Part shown: positions 13,901 through 24,983 of the stretch, piece by piece | How positions within the stretch are numbered: position 1 is the stretch's first letter | Layout of the letters: every line of letters starts with the position of its first letter | Source: Caenorhabditis remanei | Lineage: Eukaryota > Nematoda > Chromadorea > Rhabditida > Rhabditidae | Assembly (NCBI RefSeq): GCF_010183535.1 | Contig: NC_071332.1 | Span: 13,888,001 to 13,952,000 of the forward strand | Reading direction: 5' to 3' | DNA: 64,000 nt | Position numbers and translations under genes: made by a program | Notes under the pieces: model-generated | Databases searched by the model: none | The model's input: only the letters and a program-made list of their open reading frames with translations | What the model was told of the DNA's origin: nothing

Positions 13901-16900
13901 CTCTGTTTTTCCAACCTCCACCAAAAGTACATCATTCCAGTTTGACCAAAATTCATTGTCAACTTAACCTAGACTACCACAATTATATCATGATCAAATT
14001 GTCTTCATTTCATTCTTTGAATGATGGTATTTTGTTTTCATAGACTAGGTTATACGTATACGGCGCCAAGAGGTTTTGAACCTCCGCCTGCGCAACCTTG
14101 AAAGAACGATAAGAAGCAGATGGTGCAGGATGACCGGAAGCTATAACGTACTGATGACGTTGAGAGTAAAGAATAGGGAGATTTGCAGGCGGATGGCTAC
14201 GTGCCAACCTACAGTACTCCCTCAAACTGTTCATTCGGACGGTTGTAAAAACTCTTTGACCTGTTGATACAGATGTATCGGAAACCGTAACCGGATACTG
14301 TAGTTGCTATCCTCCTAGACTCTTTTCTTCTGCAAGAAACAAAGTGTTTTTCGATCGGTGATTTTAGACCTCTTCTCTTCCCTCAATTTGCACCTCTCAT
14401 TTTCAAATAAAGTGAGACTAGGTTCCAATTTTACGATAGGTGTTATACGACCGCACGCAGCTTTTTCATATCTCCATATACTTTTATCTTTTTCACGTCT
14501 TCTTTTTTGATAGTATTAGTTTAGCAGCATGTCCTTCACTTCCGATTCAAGAAGCAAAGAGAGAGAAGAAGACGTTGACGCGTTTTTTGGAAATCGCGGT
14601 GAGAATGGTTTGCAAACCGTCGTCTCCTCCCCTTCCTACAGACGCTATCCGTTTCATTTTTATGACGTAGTTCTTTGGAAGGGAAAAAAGAAGAAAGAAC
14701 TCGTGTTCTTAAGTTTTTGATCTGATAGTGAGTGGATAGATCTCAGGAAAATAGTCAGAAGACGTTGATGATATTGTGGTCGAGATGTTGCGATGTTTGT
14801 TGTTAGGTGATAGTTTGGGGTTTGTGACGTAGGAACCGTAACCCTGAAGTGATTTAAAGGTTCTGAAAGATCTGAAAAATCAAAATGAGATTTGAGACAA
14901 TTTCGCGTTCCAGATGTAATCTTCATTAAAATTGACGCCCCCAACATATTCTTCTCAGATCCTAGTCCTCCGACCCCTTACCATTTATTCAAACTATCAG
15001 TGTCACAGATGAGATGCTCAAATTTCCATCGTATCTAGTATGATCATCGTCTCAATCAACTCGTCTAATTTACTGATCTCAACTTCGAAAGTCTCCACTT
15101 TTCGGAAACTGTTCAAGAAGTCAATTGAACAAAAACAAATTCTCCTCGTAACTATCACTTATTTTTCATTTCCTATCAATACATGAATGTGTGTGTTTTA
15201 CACCTTCGAGGCGCCGTCGTTCTAGAGTAGATAAATGGATGGAAATGAGGAGGAGATTGGACAACTTGTTACTTCGTTTCTCTGATAAAATTAGTTTTGG
15301 GGTTACTGTAGTTGGCTAGTACTGTTTCTCAGGTGAGTCAATACGATAGGTAGAACTAGCTTCTGAATGTTATATTAATCTTCTATGGAAAGTAGAAACG
15401 TTAACCTTAGGAAACATTTCATAGGCTATGCTCCTAGTGATCCTGAGGGCTACAGTAATCAAGTCGAAGGCTCAGGTCACGTAGCCTGATGGACTAGCTT
15501 TCTGTGTTCCAACTTCAGCTTTCCTAGTTGGATTCACAGGAATCTATGGCTCTCTGCCACGTGTATTCCTGGGAGTATGATTTGTGCACTACGTCACACT
15601 CCATCTTCCTACGTATCAACACTTCTTCTTCTTCTTCTTCTTCATTTTCCTCTAATTGACAAGACGACTTTTCGCAAAAGTCCATCAGCGTCTTTTCTGT
15701 GTCCAACGAGTCGACCGACCGAGAAATCGAATCAATCATGTGTCGTCGGGTGATCCCAACAAACACATACACCAAAAAAGGGTTTCGATCCCGTCGTTGT
15801 CTTCGGATTGTCCTCGAGAATTCAGAAGACGTTGACGACGTCACAGATGACGTAGGCAAATGATAACGGAGAAGTCACCCATCTTCTATCTTTTTCCTTA
15901 ACTTCACTTTATTTTTGTTCGTTTCGAGAAGATATGTTTGAAAAACAGTGTACTACTGTATTCTACGTCATCTGAATTTCTTTCGAACTTCTGAATGCGT
16001 GGATTCTATTTCCAGAATTCAGAATTTAAATTCAGAAGACGTACACATCAATTCCATTTATTCATCTAAACGAATGGTGTAAAATTCGGTATAGTTAACT
16101 ACTCTATCTTGCTTCAATTACACTTCCATTGTCTTCTTTTTCTCTTTCTCGACGTCTTCTGATTATTCTGATGTCATATCAACCACTTCATTTATACTAT
16201 CACACACCACTCTCTTCTTTAACATTTACATAAAATGGGCGGAGCTTATAAAGGGAAGTGGGCGGAGTCTATTGGAGGTGGGAGAGAAACTGGATTCCAG
16301 AATCTAGATTTTAGGTTTTTGGAACTTTCTGGGAAAGTTTTGGAAATTGAACCCAAGAGGTCTTCTGGAAAGCTTGAATACGATTTTGTACGATTTCGAA
16401 GCTTTCAGAATCTTTTCAGACGACGTCACGCCTTCTGAATACATACATGACTCATGCACTTTATACATATGTGTTCTTTTCTGTTTTTTTTTGCATTTTC
16501 TCACTTTTTTGTCTACAAAACAAACATTTGTTCCTTCTCCGATCATTTCTCTTACTCTTCTTTTTTCCTTTTTCTGCCACCGATCGTTTTCTGAAAATCA
16601 TCATCTCGTACAAACATTAGTCACTTTTTTCCTCGTGGTTCCTTTGGTTTTTTTCTAAAAAATTCTGGAATTTTTGAACGATTATGAACTGATTTTACGG
16701 TTGACGAGAGTCACACGGTCTGTCTTATTTCTCTCTGGAAAAAGGGGGCGGAGCTTATTACGGTGTCTCAGATCAGGCTTTTTTGGATTAGCAGTTGGAA
16801 TCTAGACTCTTGATCAGTTTACATAGTTTTAGTCCCTCTTCCCCAAAAGCTAGGTCACTTCTTCTATTTTTAGACCAAAATGTTCTCCGTTTTCTCTCGT

Positions 16901-19900
16901 TTTTTTCACTTTATTTTCGAAGATCAGCTGGTGGTCTAAAGTACACTTCAGATGGACCACTTACATTCGTATGAAGTTTATTATTACTGAAAAAAACTTT
17001 TTTTATAAAAAAAAATATCCACAAATTGAAATTTGGCGAACCAGTTGTTCCATTTTTATGTTGTTCGTCTTCAACTAATTTACCTATTCTGTTTGTTTAT
17101 TTTTCTTTGAGTCAACAAAAAAATGACATCACTGAAAAGGGACATTTAAAGCCGAAGGTTTCTGAAAATTCTATATTCGTCTCGATTCACAGAACTGTTA
17201 AAATACTGAAAATAGGCTGAAACAAGATTCCAATGCGCTCTTTTGTATTTTCGGAAATTTTAGCGCTAGAGCGCTTTTTCCCATATTTGAATCCAACATT
17301 CTTTCAAAAAATACGTCACTTTGTTCCGTTTCTCATCATTATTATCATCTTATCACTTTTTTGAATCGTCATCATCGAATAGCGAAACCATATCTTTTCT
17401 GCAAAAATCTCTCCGATTATCACTACGAATCGTTTCGTCTGTAGTCTATAGTATTTTGAGTTTTTCAAAGGTTTTTGTGGAATTTTGAGAACTGAGAAAG
17501 CTGGAAGAGGTTCTCAAAACATTTGAAATTTCTCAGCATTTTTGAGCGTTCTCGGTCGATTTTCGGTATTCTCAATTGTAACAATCTGCATTTTTCGTGG
17601 TTTCTGTCATTGTCTAATCAGAAAGTGCATCAGATACGTATTGTTTTCTCATTGACTACATCATCTAGCCATCATCATACTGTAGTCTGTTTGTAGCCAT
17701 CGTCTTCCGATATATCTGGGGAGGAGAGAGAGTGCGAAAAGTTGCGCAATTTGCATAGATTATAATCTAGATTCCCCTCTTTTCATTTCCCTCATTGTCG
17801 CTTTTTGATCCGATTCTAATTTATTCATAGGTTTCGGTTCTTGATCGAAGTTTTTATAGCTTTATAGGTAGGAAAAGCTGAAAATTCATTCTCATGAAAT
17901 CTACCGTTCTCCCGACGTTTAGATAGAAATCCATCCTGATCCTAATTAGATCAATTCCACCTACAGTAGTCCTATTTGGCACGTTGCCAGAATATTTTCG
18001 ATCAAGTTTTTGGTCTTTCTTTCAACTTTTAGACCATCACCTCCCACTTATTTTTTGAAGAAGGAGAAGAACATCTTTGAAGGACAACACACCTACACAC
18101 AAATAAATAAATAGACACTTGATGAGGGAAAAAGAGATTTTCAATTAGGTGGTTTAGGTTTGAAAAGAGAGAAAACTGTCCAATTGAACATCCAAAAAGA
18201 CCTCATGTTAGGAAGAAAAAAACGTTCTTTTTTTTGTTTTTTGAAAATTGGATGTTTGGTTTTTGATTTCGTTTGCAAAGATCTGGAAGCATTGGTTACT
18301 GTAGATTACTGGCCTAACTTTTTGTTTTTTCTAGACCACCAATGTCCGACCATCAGTATGTTCGGTTAGACCAATTAGCACCTGTTCTCTGCCTATTTTC
18401 GGAATCTTTTCTGATTGAATTATGAAAAGATGACGACTTGGCAGGAATGACAAAACATTACGTTTCCTTCTTTTTGTCACTTTTTTCTACGGAAAAGAAG
18501 CAATTTCCCTTTTTTCCACCTGTCCTCTCCTCTGTCCTTCCGATGAAAGGATTTGGAACGGCGCCTGTTTCCGATTTGATGATGGATTCAGTGGGCTAAC
18601 CGCTATAGGGATTATGCTAACTAGAAAGCTTCCCAGATGCTAGTAGCTGAGTCACGTGGTTCCTTTTAGCCACGCCCCTTTTCATAAAAAACCAGAAGTT
18701 TTAAAATCCGACTGATTGATTATCGCATCTTTCAGAAAACATTCAAAAAACGCGCAAAAACAAAAACAATTTTTGTCTCGCAGGTTGCTTAACCAGTCAA
18801 CCTGAAAATATTGAGAACTTTCAAAAGTTACTCTCTCCCATTTTCCTCTTTTTTTCACCTAATTTCTCTCCAAATTGATGAGGAGAAGTATTCCGGTCTG
18901 TTTCCTCTTTTCGTTCTCTGATTTTATCTCTGGACACTCTGGGAATAAAAAAACATGTATTAGCTTGTATATATATAAAAAGGAAAGTTAGCAACACGTG
19001 GATTTCTTTTGGGAAGAAGTAGGTCAAAGGCTAAGAACTCTTAGCTACAGTAACCCTTTCAGTCTACTACTTCCTGCTTGTCACCTAGAATAACCCGTGT
19101 TTTTGTACCTATTTTCAGCCCGTTCACCCACTTACCTCCTCCTCTTGATTTATTCATGTCCATTCACTCATTATCTAATTGTTTTGTTTCTTCCTCTCTC
19201 TCTTTTTCTTAGGCGTTCACTTCTTGTCTCTTCTCTTGTTCTTCTAGTTCCTAGTTTCATTTATACATTTGTATTGTTTTCTCTCATCGTACTAATTGTC
19301 AAAGTAGTCGACTGAAAGTATGTTTTGTATTCAGATGATGCACTTGATCTGATTTTACCTCTCCGTCACTTTTACATTCACTGTAAATTTAGACATGAAC
19401 TTTTTGTTGTTTTTCTCCTCTCGCGAGGGTCCATCAGGATTTCGTTAAACGTAACACAACAAATAGAACGTGATCGTACTTTAGATAGTTAGTTAGAGTA
19501 CAAAAAGTTTGATAAGGAAGAGGGGGTGGGGCTTAGAGAATTGGGAAGAGGGGTGGTCAATAAAAGGTTCATTTAGGGTATAGACTCTTCTGGTTTTGTC
19601 TTGATTTCCAGATTTCATATGTCATCTAGGTTAGACTTAGTGCCCTGAGACTTCAAATAACTTTTTAAAAAGCTCAACTAACTCTCGTTTGTTCTCTTCT
19701 ATTCCTCACTTTTTCTCACTCTTGTTCTCTTTCGGTTCTCAATTTTCACCATGAATCCTTCAGAATACGTACCTACAAAAACACAAACGATTCCCCTCGA
19801 AACCTCCCCCTTGAGACACGAGAATGATACTAAACATTCTCCGTCTGCCGCATGCTGATGAGCCAACAACATCCCAATCAGCCAATGACTATCCTCTCGT

Positions 19901-22408
19901 TCACTTCTCTCCACGACGGCATCAAAAATTCCGAACGATTATCAGCGTTGGTGATTCTGATGTCATCAAAGACTCCAGTATGACAGATGAAGAGCTGTAT
20001 AACATCATTCATGCATCTCCGATCGCCCGGAAACCATCTACAGTATCTTCAACGGATTCTGGGTATCTTGGGTCTTCTGGAGCATCTTCTTCATGTGTCA
20101 GAAGTCGTGAAGGCTCAACTGTCAGTTCTACGATTACGGTAGATCGGACAAGGCGTGGAGGGTCGACGACGTCTTCTGAAGGGAATTCAGAAGCGGATTC
20201 TGAGAAAAGTTATTCAAGTTTCTCATCGATTGCATCGACAGCTTCGAAATATTTGGGAAGAGCAGCGGATTGTCTCGTTTTGATGACAAAACGGAATGGA
20301 TGGAGTGGTGGTGATCGGGAAGAAGAAGAAGAAGAAGATGACGATGAGGAGATTTTCAGAGGTTTCTATTCTTTCCTGACTTATAAAAACTTTTAAAAAC
20401 TGGAAGTGTTCTGATTTTAATTGTGTATTTGTTTTCAGCTGGCTCACCAGCCGATGAAAAGGGATCCGGAACATTGGATGCTCAATCATGGACAACAGCC
20501 ATTCAGTCAGCTTTGATGCCAGTGACACCACAAAGTTCAGTTGTTGGTGGAAAACGAGTGGATAAGCTGAAAGTGCCGACAGAAGGTAAGATGATTCAGA
20601 GTTTAGATACAGTAACCCAATAGTTTTGGATGTTTATCTAGCTTCCCTAGACATTTTTTTCTCATTCGAAAAAAGTGTGACCGTTCTTTTCATTTAGTCT
20701 CCGGTCGTTTTTTTTCTGTTCATTTTCTACATTTTGACTTTTCAACTTTCTTCGTCTCCATATCACCCGTGACTATTAGTTTATTACTCTCTCCCTTTTT
20801 TCCGGTTATATCATTAACGGTCCTCCTCTTCAAGAGAAAAAGAGATCAATTACTGTCTGTGTTCTTGTTGTGACGTCATCGGAAGAAGTCAGTCAGTTAG
20901 TCGTAAAAAGGTGATTGACGAAGGAGAGAAAAAACAAAAGAACAACATGTTTATAGATTTAATTCCACACACGCGAGATTCTGAATATTTGACGAAGAAT
21001 TCTGTAGGATTTTGTTGATTTTTCTCCCTGCAAATTAGAGTTATTTATTCGGTCAAAAATCAAGAAATTTGTCTGGACCATGTTTATTTCTTGGACGACG
21101 TCATCTGAGGGGAATTCTGAACTTCTGGTTTTAATGTTAGACAACTTTTGGAAACAATAGAAACAATAACAAATATATAACAAAAGGATGAATTCTGATG
21201 ACGTATGAATCAGAAGCATCAAAAAAAACTAGAATCTCTCCACGTGGCAACCATTGTTTTTGTTTCCAGGAGAAACGGGTCATTTGGGAGCGAAGATTCA
21301 AACGGAACAAGAATTCTCTCAATTATATCAAATATTCGCCGAAGAAGTTCTCGGATCGGGACAATTCGGAACTGTTTATGGTGGTATTCATCGAAGAAAT
21401 GGACAACACGTTGCAGTGAAATTAATTGATAAATTGAAGTTTCCACCGAATAAAGAGGATTTGTTGAGGGCTGAAGTGCAGATTTTAGAGGTGAGGAGAG
21501 ATTTTCGAAACTAGAATTGATTGATTGATTTTCAGCAAGTCGATCATCCAGGAGTCGTCCATTTCATGCAAATGCTTGAAACAACTGATCGAATCTTTGT
21601 GGTGATGGAGAAATTGAAGGGAGATATGCTCGAAATGATATTGTCAAGTGAGAAAGGACGACTTTCCGAGAGAACGACACAGTTCCTCGTTGCACAGATT
21701 CTCGAGGCTTTGAGGTATTGAATTTTGAGTTCTGAAGACGTCGATAAAACTCATCTGATTTCAGATATCTTCATCATCAAAATATAGTTCATTGTGATTT
21801 GAAACCAGAGAACATTCTGCTCAATTCGAATTCCGATTTCCCACAAGTCAAACTGTGTGACTTTGGATTTGCCCGAATTATTGGAGAGAAGAGTTTCAGA
21901 AGGAGTGTAGTCGGGACGCCCGCTTATTTAGCACCTGAGGTTCTCCGCAACAAAGGATTCAATCGATCTCTCGATATGTGGAGTGTCGGTGTCATTGTCT
22001 ATGTATCATTGTCTGGAACATTCCCATTCAATGAAGACGAAGATATCAATGACCAGATTCAGAATGCTGAATTCATGTATCCACCGTCACCGTGGAAAGA
22101 GATTTCGGAGAACGCAATCGAATTCATCAACGGACTGTTGCAAGTGAAAATGAGCAAACGGTATACGGTGGCAAAGGCGCAATCGCAGATTTGGATGCAG
22201 GTACGGTTCAAAGGGCCTGTTGACCTGAAATTTCAAACCTATTTCATTCCTCTTCTAACTCTCTCTTAATTTTCAGAACTATACCCTCTGGTCAGATCTC
22301 CGAGTGCTCGAAAAAGCTGTCGGTCAACGATTTGTGACGCATGAAAGTGATGATGTCCGGTGGCATGCATACGAGAAAGAGCACAATGTCACTCCGGTCT
22401 ACGTCTAA
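1936..22408 (+). CDS. dkf-2: Protein kinase D, long isoform (C1a-C1b-PH-kinase), 15 exons
   Basis: Serine/threonine kinase of the PKD family, activated by diacylglycerol through its C1 domains and by PKC phosphorylation of its activation loop. C. elegans DKF-2 acts in intestinal immunity and in neurons. Exons by hand: 1936-2275, 2722-2987, 3298-3423, 3526-3612, 4031-4133, 4183-4284, 4401-4475, 5078-5169, 5213-5416, 5469-5649, 20439-20585, 21270-21490, 21536-21714, 21765-22200, 22277-22408. All phases agree and give 896 residues. Order: Ser-rich N-terminus; C1a from about residue 124 ([12 protein letters not shown]); C1b from about 276 ([12 protein letters not shown]); PH from about 452; kinase from about 598, with GSGQFG, VAVK lysine (about 625), PKD-type [11 protein letters not shown] and loop [16 protein letters not shown] holding both activating serines. 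Exon 1 ends at the strong donor GGGTAAAC at 2276; reading past it enters a MITE. The start ATG is the first in frame. The symbol is by homology. Confidence 0.9.
2364..2506. mobile_element. MITE, family M1 copy 1 (dkf-2 intron 1)
   Basis: A 143 bp element with imperfect terminal inverted repeats. The left end starts TATTAGCACCACAG and continues into a GCGCTCTACTGAAG core; the right end is the inverted form around 2467-2506. It shares an identical 29 bp block (2465-2493) with the second copy at 9663-9806. It lies just after the donor of exon 1. Confidence 0.6.
7219..7519. mobile_element. hAT-type MITE with perfect 8 bp target duplication
   Basis: The ends are CAGGGCTGTG and its exact complement CACAGCCCTG. 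The flanks are ATCCAGAT on both sides (7211-7218 and 7520-7527), an exact 8 bp target-site duplication. CAGGG-type ends with an 8 bp duplication are typical of hAT elements. The interior (301 bp in all) is a degenerate A/T-rich inverted repeat with many CGAAAAATT motifs and no transposase frame. Confidence 0.85.
9259..9281. repeat. Perfect 9 bp hairpin AGAAGACGT/ACGTCTTCT in dkf-2 intron
   Basis: AGAAGACGT (9259-9267) and ACGTCTTCT (9273-9281) are exact inverted copies around the 5 base loop CGTCA. The 18-mer at 9264-9281 recurs in reverse orientation at 15824-15841 in the same intron. Related AGAAGACGTTGA motifs lie at about 14568 and 14757. Confidence 0.6.
9663..9806. mobile_element. MITE, family M1 copy 2 (dkf-2 long intron)
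   Basis: A 144 bp element with ends CTATTAGC...GCTAATAG, flanked by the direct repeat AACAT (9658-9662 and 9807-9811), a plausible 5 bp target-site duplication. The inverted arms pair TATTAGCACGGCACG with the complement of the right end. The 9761-9789 block is identical to one in the copy at 2364-2506. It is non-coding, so non-autonomous. Confidence 0.7.
14529..14601 (+). CDS. Candidate alternative first exon of dkf-2
   Basis: ATG 14529 opens a short charged frame ([17 protein letters not shown]) that ends at a good donor, CGCG|GTGAGA, in phase 1. That phase fits the acceptor of the 20439 exon. A TTTAG lies just upstream of the ATG. This would make a third, kinase-only N-terminus within the long intron. 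Support is only splice consensus, phase and composition, so chance is quite possible. Confidence 0.25.
19824..20361 (+). CDS. dkf-2: Alternative 5' exon of dkf-2 (Ser-rich, acidic end)
   Basis: An open frame of 179 codons starts at ATG 19824 and ends at a GTTTCT donor after IFR. Its end is phase 1, the phase needed to enter the exon at 20439. It is Ser/Thr-rich ([15 protein letters not shown]) and ends in an E/D run, so its composition is coding. Spliced to exons 20439-22408 it would give about 550 residues with the kinase domain but no C1 domains and only the last PH segment. C. elegans dkf-2 is known to have isoforms with different N-termini; equating this exon with one of them is inference. 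The start is uncertain: an overlapping frame from ATG 19751 stops at 19858 and would need a frameshift or a tiny intron to join. It could also be an internal cassette exon. Confidence 0.55.
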
Positions 22409-23379
22409 AATTCCATGTCATAGAATTCTAATTTTCTGAAAATATCTGAATCTCCGCTGATCCATTTCCCATTTTATATTTTGCATCTTCTTGTCACATA
22501 TCTCTTCGTTTCCTTCTCTTTTCTCTCAATTTTCTCTTCCCAGTTTTATATTTTGCATCCCGTGTTTTCTCTTGTTCCATATACATTCCTAGTCTGAAAT
22601 ATCTAGTTTTCACCTTTTCAAACCCAAAAAAATTGTCTCCATCCCGAAAAACGCGCAGCACACACAATTTGCCATATGATCTTCGAAATTGTTTTTTTGT
22701 CGAAAAATTGACTCAAATTTGTCAAAAAATCACACAATCACCCCAATTTTTCATGTCAAATGATCAAATCCTCTTCCAAAAATCAAAATTTTTCTTCTTT
22801 TAAGAATTATTTATATGTGTATGATGTATTGAATGAATTCTAAACAAATTGGTTTATTTGTGTTTATTTTATACAGAAACTTACAAAAGGTGATAGCCTT
22901 CCATGGAATAACATCGTCGAGAATTAGACTTCGGTCTCCAAAAGTGCCAGAGATTTCATATAAATAGGAATACATTTGTCTTTTATGGAATTTAACAAAA
23001 CTTCAGACATGAAATTCCGAAAAAACTGGCAAATTACTTTTAAAAAATACGCTTTTCACTCTAAACTTTCGGAAAGTGGTTCAATTTTTTCGTTAGGATC
23101 TCAAAATGACCATCTTTGAATTCTCTACAAACTGAAACGTATTAGCAAAATGTTCGTCGATTAGACCTGCCATCTAAACGACAAAATAGCAAACTTGCTT
23201 TATTGACACGTGCGAGAGAGTGTGAGACGCAGGCAAGATATTTCCGAAATCGGCGCTACTTCTTCATTTTTTAAGTTTTAAAGCAAACGAAATTTATTTT
23301 CTTTTGAACAAAATTTGTCTCATTTTCAGTCTTTTCAAACGCATAGTATTTCAAACAATAACTGTTCCTTTTTCAGCAT
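22409..23379. other. dkf-2 3' UTR and intergenic DNA
   Basis: Downstream of the dkf-2 stop are about 450 bp of pyrimidine-rich DNA that look like a 3' UTR. They are followed by AT-rich intergenic DNA. At 23210-23235 there is a GAGAGAGTGTGAGACGCAG motif of a kind common in Caenorhabditis repeats. TTTTTCAG at 23369-23376, just before the next ATG, is a likely trans-splice acceptor. Confidence 0.5.
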
Positions 23380-24983
23380 ATGCCCAAGAAGATTCAAATC
23401 GATGAAAAAACGGTTATCAAACACAGTATAAGAGAGAGACAGGTGGACTTCGACGGGTTTCTCAATAAAAAAATCACAAATGGAGTTTTGTCAGGAGGAA
23501 TCAAATGGAGATTGGATGTATTTTATGACTATTCAATGTTTCGAGAAAAGAAAGTAGAGGTTGAAGCTTCAGTTGAAAACGAGCAGAGTGATGGGAAGAA
23601 AAGCGAGGGAGATGAAGAGGGAAAAGTAGAAAAAGTAGAGGAAAAAGTGGAAGAAGTTGAGGAAAAAGTGGAAGAAGAAGAAGAAGAGAAAGAGGAAAAA
23701 GAAGAAGAAAAGGAAGAAAGAAAAGACAAGAAAAAAGAAAAAATAGAAGAAGAGGAAGAAGAAGAGGAGGATGAGGAAGAAGAGGAAGTGGAACTCAGAC
23801 TCTTCGCTTTTGCCAAACTGACTTTCGATTATTCGGAAACAAAAAAATTCGGAATAGACGATATGTACTGTAATGGCTTCATGTCATTCTATACGAAATC
23901 GGCCGACGGCGAACGGAATATTATTAACAATATTCTCATTGATCAGAGTGGTCTAACTGGCTTCAATCCTGGTTATATGATTGAAACTGTCGAAAAATTG
24001 AAAGAGAATCTGCCGATTTACTGTTATTGTGATTTCAGTTTGAAGTTCGAGAAAGAGACGTTAAAGGAAGAATTCACGCAACGATTTGGTAAAGGAGGAT
24101 ACGCGAAGAACATAGAAATTTATGCGGGCACAAAATTACTTCTTGTGAGAAACGTAAGGAATTTCTGAGTCACAATTTTGAAATTCTAATTACTAATTTC
24201 AGAGTATCTACAAATCTTCGAAATATTTCAAAAGAATGTACGAGGAAATAGACAACCCAGTTATTATAATTGAGGAAACAGAAACTATCAAGTGGAAGAA
24301 ATTCTGTAAATTTCTGAATGAATTTTATGAATTTGAGTCTCATATCCCGACGAGTGAGTACAAACTGATTAGAATACTCAGGCAACTCGATATTAATCTA
24401 ATTCTAGTAAATTTAGAGACTAACGCGACCCAGTTAGATTGACCCACAGTCTAATTAGACTAGCATTTTGTCTAATTAGACTACAATTTTGTCTAATCCA
24501 ACTAACATATAATCTAAATAGACTTGTCTGTCTAATTAGACTTTAAAACTGTCTATTTAGACTATAAAACTGTCTAATTAGACTTTCAAAACGAGCTAAT
24601 CTAACTAGATTGTATTTAGATTGTTATTCTGTCTAATTAGACTTCGGTTGTCTAATTAGACTAACATCGAGTTGCCTGAGTATCAGCAATGATTACTTTC
24701 AGGTGAAGACTTGGATTACTTTCTGGAATACGGAAACATATTTGAAACAACTATATTATTGAGAAAAATCAAAAACTTGCTGACGAAAAACTGTGATCTC
24801 GGTGTCGGTGACGTTCTCTATCTCGCGGATAAACACGGTTTGAACAAAGTTCTTGAAAAATATATGAAACTAATCACGGATTTGGATCATATCAGAAAAA
24901 TTACAGAATCCGCTAAATATTATCAATATTCTGGTGCTTTAAATACGTTAATTTTGAGAAAACTTTCCCCACTCGTTTTGTAA
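23380..24983 (+). CDS. MATH/BTB-like protein with acidic insertion
   Basis: Three exons: 23380-24153, 24203-24353 and 24703-24983, giving 401 residues. Start: ATG 3 bp after a TTTTTCAG acceptor. The N-terminal part (FLNKKITNGVLSGGIKWRL; then FAKLTFDYSETKKFG to CDFSLKFEKE) resembles a divergent MATH domain. It is interrupted at about residues 60-140 by a nearly pure E/K run. The C-terminal part (about 235-370: EIYAGTKLLLVRNSIYKSSKYFKRMY...) resembles a BTB/POZ fold as in the nematode bath/btb family, whose members often act as adaptors for CUL-3 ubiquitin ligases. Cullin adaptor function is inference. The family is strongly expanded in Caenorhabditis. The second intron carries a MITE. Confidence 0.7.
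24377..24680. mobile_element. TA-flanked MITE full of GTCTAATTAGAC palindromes
   Basis: The terminal inverted repeats CTCAGGCAACTCGAT and its complement are perfect and flanked by TA (24375-24376 and 24681-24682), as for Tc1/mariner-like elements. The interior has six exact copies of the self-complementary 12-mer GTCTAATTAGAC between 24449 and 24661, plus degenerate copies. It makes up most of the second intron (24354-24702) of the MATH/BTB gene. Confidence 0.85.

Larger units (their letters stand above)
5650..20438 (+). other. 14.8 kb dkf-2 intron inside the PH domain
   Basis: The intron runs from donor T|GTGAGT after PH residues VCIYFI to acceptor TTTTCAG before the segment containing the PKD-like [14 protein letters not shown]. 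It is far longer than the other introns of the gene. It holds two MITEs (7219-7519, 9663-9806), several TTCAGAAGACGT-type motifs, pyrimidine-rich tracts (for example 8347-8370, 9050-9070), GGGCGGAGC-type motifs and the candidate internal first exons at 14529 and 19824. I see no independent gene with splice structure in it. Such a long intron followed by alternative starts suggests it carries regulatory DNA for the short isoforms. Confidence 0.75.

Noticed and set aside
14010..14234. T-arm-like GGTTCAAAACC on the minus strand and a 74-codon frame
   Set aside because: No matching acceptor stem, D-arm or anticodon arm at tRNA spacing. The frame has no splice sites and no family I recognise.
15776..15800. 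GGGTTTCGATCCC resembling a tRNA T-arm
   Set aside because: The upstream sequence does not fold into a tRNA and has no B-box/A-box spacing.
15524..15859. 111-codon minus-strand frame in the dkf-2 intron
   Set aside because: Partly a TTC-repeat artefact (Glu run). No supporting splice sites or domain.
11850..19540. GGGCGGAGC-type motifs in introns as promoters (GC boxes)
   Set aside because: Such motifs are scattered widely in Caenorhabditis introns and repeats, also inside the TTAA element at 43165. No link to a start here.
23529..23816. Ser-rich minus-strand frame
   Set aside because: Shadow of the Glu/Lys-rich part of the MATH/BTB gene.
24449..24661. Regularly recurring 12-mer that could suggest a CRISPR-like array
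   Set aside because: Palindromic 12-mer with irregular spacing inside a MITE in a eukaryotic intron; not CRISPR.
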